The translations under genes were made by a program, and so were the position numbers. The notes beneath the pieces are model-generated. The model was not told the DNA's origin and searched no databases. It saw nothing but the letters and a program-made list of their open reading frames with translations. DNA of 64,000 nucleotides. Source: Thermacetogenium phaeum DSM 12270. Its GTDB lineage: Bacteria; Bacillota; DSM-12270; Thermacetogeniales; Thermacetogeniaceae. The DNA lies in the NCBI RefSeq assembly GCF_000305935.1, contig NC_018870.1, positions 1,776,001 through 1,840,000 of the forward strand, read 5' to 3'. Below, piece by piece: positions 60,649-64,000 of the stretch (within the stretch, counting starts at the first letter, position 1; every line of letters starts with the position of its first letter).

Positions 60649-62613
60649 CTATTCTCCCTTCAGATCCTCCACAAAGCATCTGAGGGCCTCCGCCACCCCC
60701 CAGGCCTGGGCAAAGCATCCCCTCGGCGTGAAAGGATAGGATGCATCAAAAATTTCCGATATCGTTCCCAGCCCCTGTTCGCACAGGTGATCCTTTAGAG
60801 GTGCCAGCAGCAGCCGGGCAACGACGAGGCTCTCCTGTGAATAATCAAAAGCCTTCCGGTACGCCGTGATGAAGTGCCCGAGCAGCCAGCTCCAGGCAGT
60901 CCCCTGGTGATAGGCGGCATCCCGGGAATACTGGTCGCCCTGGTAACGCCCCTGAAAACCCGGTTCCCCCGGAGACAGGCTGCGCAGTCCCGTTCCGACG
61001 TAAAGCTCCTCAAAGACTCTCCTCACGACAGCCTTGGCCTTTTCCTTAGGCAAAACGGCATAGGGCAGGCTTACGGCGATGATCTGGTTCGGCCGGACGC
61101 TGGGATCTGGCTCATCACCTGCAACGTCGTAGAGGCACTGCTTCTCCTCATTCCAGAAGGCGGCAAGAAAGCTGCGGCGCACCTGCGCCGCCAGGCTGCC
61201 GTATTCATCCTGCAAGCCCCAAAGCTTAGACAGTTCCGACATGAACATCAAAGCGTTATACCAGAGGGCATTCACCTCAACCGGCTTCCCGTGGCGGGGA
61301 GTCACCACCCAGTCACCAACCCTGGCGTCCATCCAGGTGAGCTGAATCCCGGGGGATCCTCCCGCGACCAGCCCATCCCTATCCATTCCGATCTGAAACC
61401 GGGTGCCCCGGCGGTAGTTGTCGATAACGGACCTGAGGACGGGAAAGAGCTCTTCCCTCACAAATCGATAATCACCTGTGTACGCCAGATACTTCTGCAC
61501 CGCATAGAAATACCACAAAGAGGCATCCACCGTATTGTAAATGGGCTCTTCACCGGCATCCGGAAACATGTTGGGCAGCAGGCCGTCTTTAACGTAGGCC
61601 GCAAAGGTAGCCAGTATTTCCCTGGCATCCCGAAAACGCTTTGTGCACAGGGCGAGGCCGGGAAGGGCGATCATGGCATCCCTGCCCCAATCGCTGAACC
61701 AGGGGTAACCGGCGATTACCGTTTTCTTCCCCGTCGACTTTCTCCAGACGATAAAATCATCCGCAGCCAGGCAGAGCGTCCTGGCAAAAAAATCCCGGTA
61801 ACCCGCCAGGCGCAGCAGCTCTTCCTGCCTCCTCTGCTGGCGGTCCCTCCATCCCTGATAGTCGATCTCGGGAACCGCTTTTGTCGAAAGAACTACGGTA
61901 AACTCTCCCGAGTCCTGCACATCCAGCCGGAAGTAACCCGGGATGAAGTGATCTTCATAAGCAGGCAGCCCGCGAATATCCTCTATGGAATAATACATCC
62001 CCCTATACCAGGAAGGTTCCACATAAAATTCGGCCCGGTCGCTGCAGAGATAGATGGGCGGTGCGCCGGGAAAGGAGTCGACCCGAACCTGACGGTCGTC
62101 GAGTTGATTCTGTTGAAAGGGCAAGCTGTTCTCATAAGTGGTTCCGTGGTAGTCGCGGCAGTTGACCAGAGGGAAAATAAAGATTTTCAGGTCCCGTCCG
62201 TATTCATTGATAATCCGATAATGCACAACGGTGGTGTTTTCCCCGTAGAGCATGAAAATTGTCTTGATTAAAAAAACATCCTTAATCAGATAGATATACT
62301 CCGGAAACGGGTAACGCCGGAACCGCAGCAGGTAGCGATAACCCTGCTGGGCGTAGCCGTCCCTCACCTGATTTGTACCCAACACGAACCGTTCCCCGTT
62401 GACGTAAAAATCCTCATCCAGCTTCGCCACAAGCAGACGGCGGTCTACCGGGGGATTTAGGGCAGCGATGAGCAGGCCATGGTAGCGCCGTCTGTTCAAG
62501 CCGATTATGGTCGAAGAGGCAAATCCCCCCATGCCGTTGGTGAGCAGCCACTCCTTGGAAGCGCCCTGATCCGGGTTTAATTCGCTTCTCCCAAAGATCA
62601 AATCCACAACCAT
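60649..62613 (-). CDS. Glycogen debranching enzyme-type amylo-alpha-1,6-glucosidase
   Basis: The 654-residue protein has an N-terminal beta-sandwich domain (SKEWLLTNGMGGFASSTIIG, about 20-260) and an (alpha/alpha)6 barrel of the GH133-type GDE_C: FIVWRKSTGKKTVIAGYPWFSDWGRDAMIALPGL, NTVDASLWYFYAVQKYL, and AWSWLLGHFI. The Asp/Glu acids expected (WGRDAM, DASLW) are present. It hydrolyses alpha-1,6 branches of glycogen. It is transcribed alone, away from the rRNA operon. Confidence 0.94.
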   Translation of the reverse strand: MVVDLIFGRSELNPDQGASKEWLLTNGMGGFASSTIIGLNRRRYHGLLIAALNPPVDRRLLVAKLDEDFYVNGERFVLGTNQVRDGYAQQGYRYLLRFRRYPFPEYIYLIKDVFLIKTIFMLYGENTTVVHYRIINEYGRDLKIFIFPLVNCRDYHGTTYENSLPFQQNQLDDRQVRVDSFPGAPPIYLCSDRAEFYVEPSWYRGMYYSIEDIRGLPAYEDHFIPGYFRLDVQDSGEFTVVLSTKAVPEIDYQGWRDRQQRRQEELLRLAGYRDFFARTLCLAADDFIVWRKSTGKKTVIAGYPWFSDWGRDAMIALPGLALCTKRFRDAREILATFAAYVKDGLLPNMFPDAGEEPIYNTVDASLWYFYAVQKYLAYTGDYRFVREELFPVLRSVIDNYRRGTRFQIGMDRDGLVAGGSPGIQLTWMDARVGDWVVTPRHGKPVEVNALWYNALMFMSELSKLWGLQDEYGSLAAQVRRSFLAAFWNEEKQCLYDVAGDEPDPSVRPNQIIAVSLPYAVLPKEKAKAVVRRVFEELYVGTGLRSLSPGEPGFQGRYQGDQYSRDAAYHQGTAWSWLLGHFITAYRKAFDYSQESLVVARLLLAPLKDHLCEQGLGTISEIFDASYPFTPRGCFAQAWGVAEALRCFVEDLKGE

Positions 62614-62783
62614 CACTCCTGGTCCGACGGTTTAATCCTTTACCACTCATTATGCCCCCCAGGAGCGGCAGCCCTCCCATCCACCGTTACCTCTGACCGT
62701 TCCGGCCCCTGAGGTGATAATAGTGGGGCGGCTTACAAGAAGGTTTCTTTCAACCTATCAGCAGTAATGCCGTCAGACGCGAA

Positions 62784-62810
62784 GAGGGAGCACCATTATG
62801 GTGCTCCCTC
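62784..62810 (-). terminator. Palindromic terminator after the 5S rRNA
   Basis: GAGGGAGCACCAT and ATGGTGCTCCCTC form a perfect 13-bp stem just beyond the 5S 3' end; on the minus strand only TCTTC follows, so the T tract is weak but the stem is very stable. Confidence 0.75.
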
Positions 62811-62820
62811 AAAATAACTT

Positions 62821-62991
62821 CCTGGCAGCGACCTACTCTCCCGGGAAAACCCAGTACCATCGGCGCTGGAGGGCTTAACTGCCGTGTTCGGAATGGGTTT
62901 CCGTAAACACAGCCCCTCCGACCCAAATTGGTTCAAAGGGGTGTGGCTTACGGAAACATACGGGTGTTTCCCCTCCGCTATTGCCACCAGG
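62821..62991 (-). rRNA. 5S rRNA with a 61-nt expansion in loop C
   Basis: The minus strand reads as a normal 5S gene at both ends: CCTGGTGGCAATAGCGGAGG at the 5' side, CCCATTCCGAACACGG, AGTTAAGCCCTCCAGCGCC, GATGGTACTGGG and GAGAGTAGGTCGCTGCCAGG at the 3' side. Between ACACCCGTA and CCCATTCCGAAC, where relatives are continuous, lie 61 extra bases (62898-62958). The total is 171 nt against a core of 110. All conserved 5S positions outside the insertion look intact. Confidence 0.93.
62898..62958 (-). other. Self-complementary 5S rRNA expansion segment
   Basis: On the minus strand GTTTCCGTAA pairs with TTACGGAAAC at the two ends; inside, CACA/TGTG, CCCCT/AGGGG and CCAA/TTGG continue the helix. 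It would form a rod of about 22 pairs leaving loop C. It contains no reading frame or mobile-element ends. Confidence 0.88.
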
Positions 62992-63073
62992 ATTCTCCTT
63001 GCAACCGCTTTCTCGAAATACTTCCCTCGCCTTTCAAAAGCCTTTTACCAGGCAGAGGCGGCTGGCGGCGCCC

Positions 63074-64000
<927 letters not shown>

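Overview
The window reads as a chromosomal segment of a strictly anaerobic, spore-forming, Gram-positive clostridial bacterium of the Thermoanaerobacteraceae/Peptococcaceae type; a Thermacetogenium- or Moorella-like acetogen would fit, but this is inference. Pointers are the polA-mutM-ytaF-coaE order known from Bacillus, BofC- and YtaF-type spore proteins, a sortase, S-layer homology proteins, a CooT-like protein, ferredoxins, the anaerobe-type homocysteine proteins, and TPP and SAM-I riboswitches of Firmicutes type.

Layout. 1-6.0 kb: a lipoprotein, then an AT-richer patch of unknown secreted proteins with broken genes and pieces of an IS1634-like transposase. 6.0-10.2 kb: mobile-element zone (TnpB remnant, two tRNA genes, an intact ISL3 element with a 9-bp target duplication, an ISLre2 element) abutting the 3' end of gltX. 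10.2-16.9 kb: gltX, a HEPN protein, a ferredoxin, a sortase, and an arsR - four-domain sulfur oxidoreductase - fmdB operon. 17.0-21.2 kb: a 1.13-kb block (SLH protein plus the 3' part of thiN) present twice, with one IS1634-family element exactly between the copies. 20.9-32.1 kb: a very compact minus-strand thiamin operon driven by a promoter, TPP riboswitch and attenuator: AIR-synthase-like gene, thiS, thiG, thiH, thiF, thiE, thiC, MTH1187-type thiamin-binding protein, thiD, cytX, thiM, thiE, HAD phosphatase, thiN.

32.3-39.7 kb: an Fsr-like exporter, divergent from a leader RNA with an attenuator that precedes trmO and a peptide/nickel-class ABC transporter with fused ATPases. 39.8-43.5 kb: an arsenic-type cluster. 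Its first gene has an in-frame TGA within CG-TGA-GC context and reads as a thioredoxin-like selenoprotein, followed by ACR3, a DGC-domain protein and a broken cysteine desulfurase; a second DGC gene is divergent. 43.6-62.6 kb: tRNA-Leu, a solute-binding protein, nicotinate phosphoribosyltransferase, the coaE-ytaF-mutM-polA block, CapA, BofC, YebC, NadE, a SAM-I-riboswitch-controlled operon for homocysteine synthesis from aspartate semialdehyde, TatA, a CooT/DUF3842/isochorismatase trio and a glycogen-debranching-type enzyme. 62.8-64.0 kb: the end of an rRNA operon on the minus strand.

Most notable: the 5S rRNA gene carries a 61-nt self-complementary insertion in loop C, and the adjacent 23S rRNA has about 125 extra nt in a long helix at helix 98; the Sec-containing thioredoxin-like gene starts an arsenite-efflux operon; the SAM riboswitch controls the homocysteine genes; and the thiamin operon has no recognisable thiL but a HypE/ThiL-superfamily protein as its first gene.
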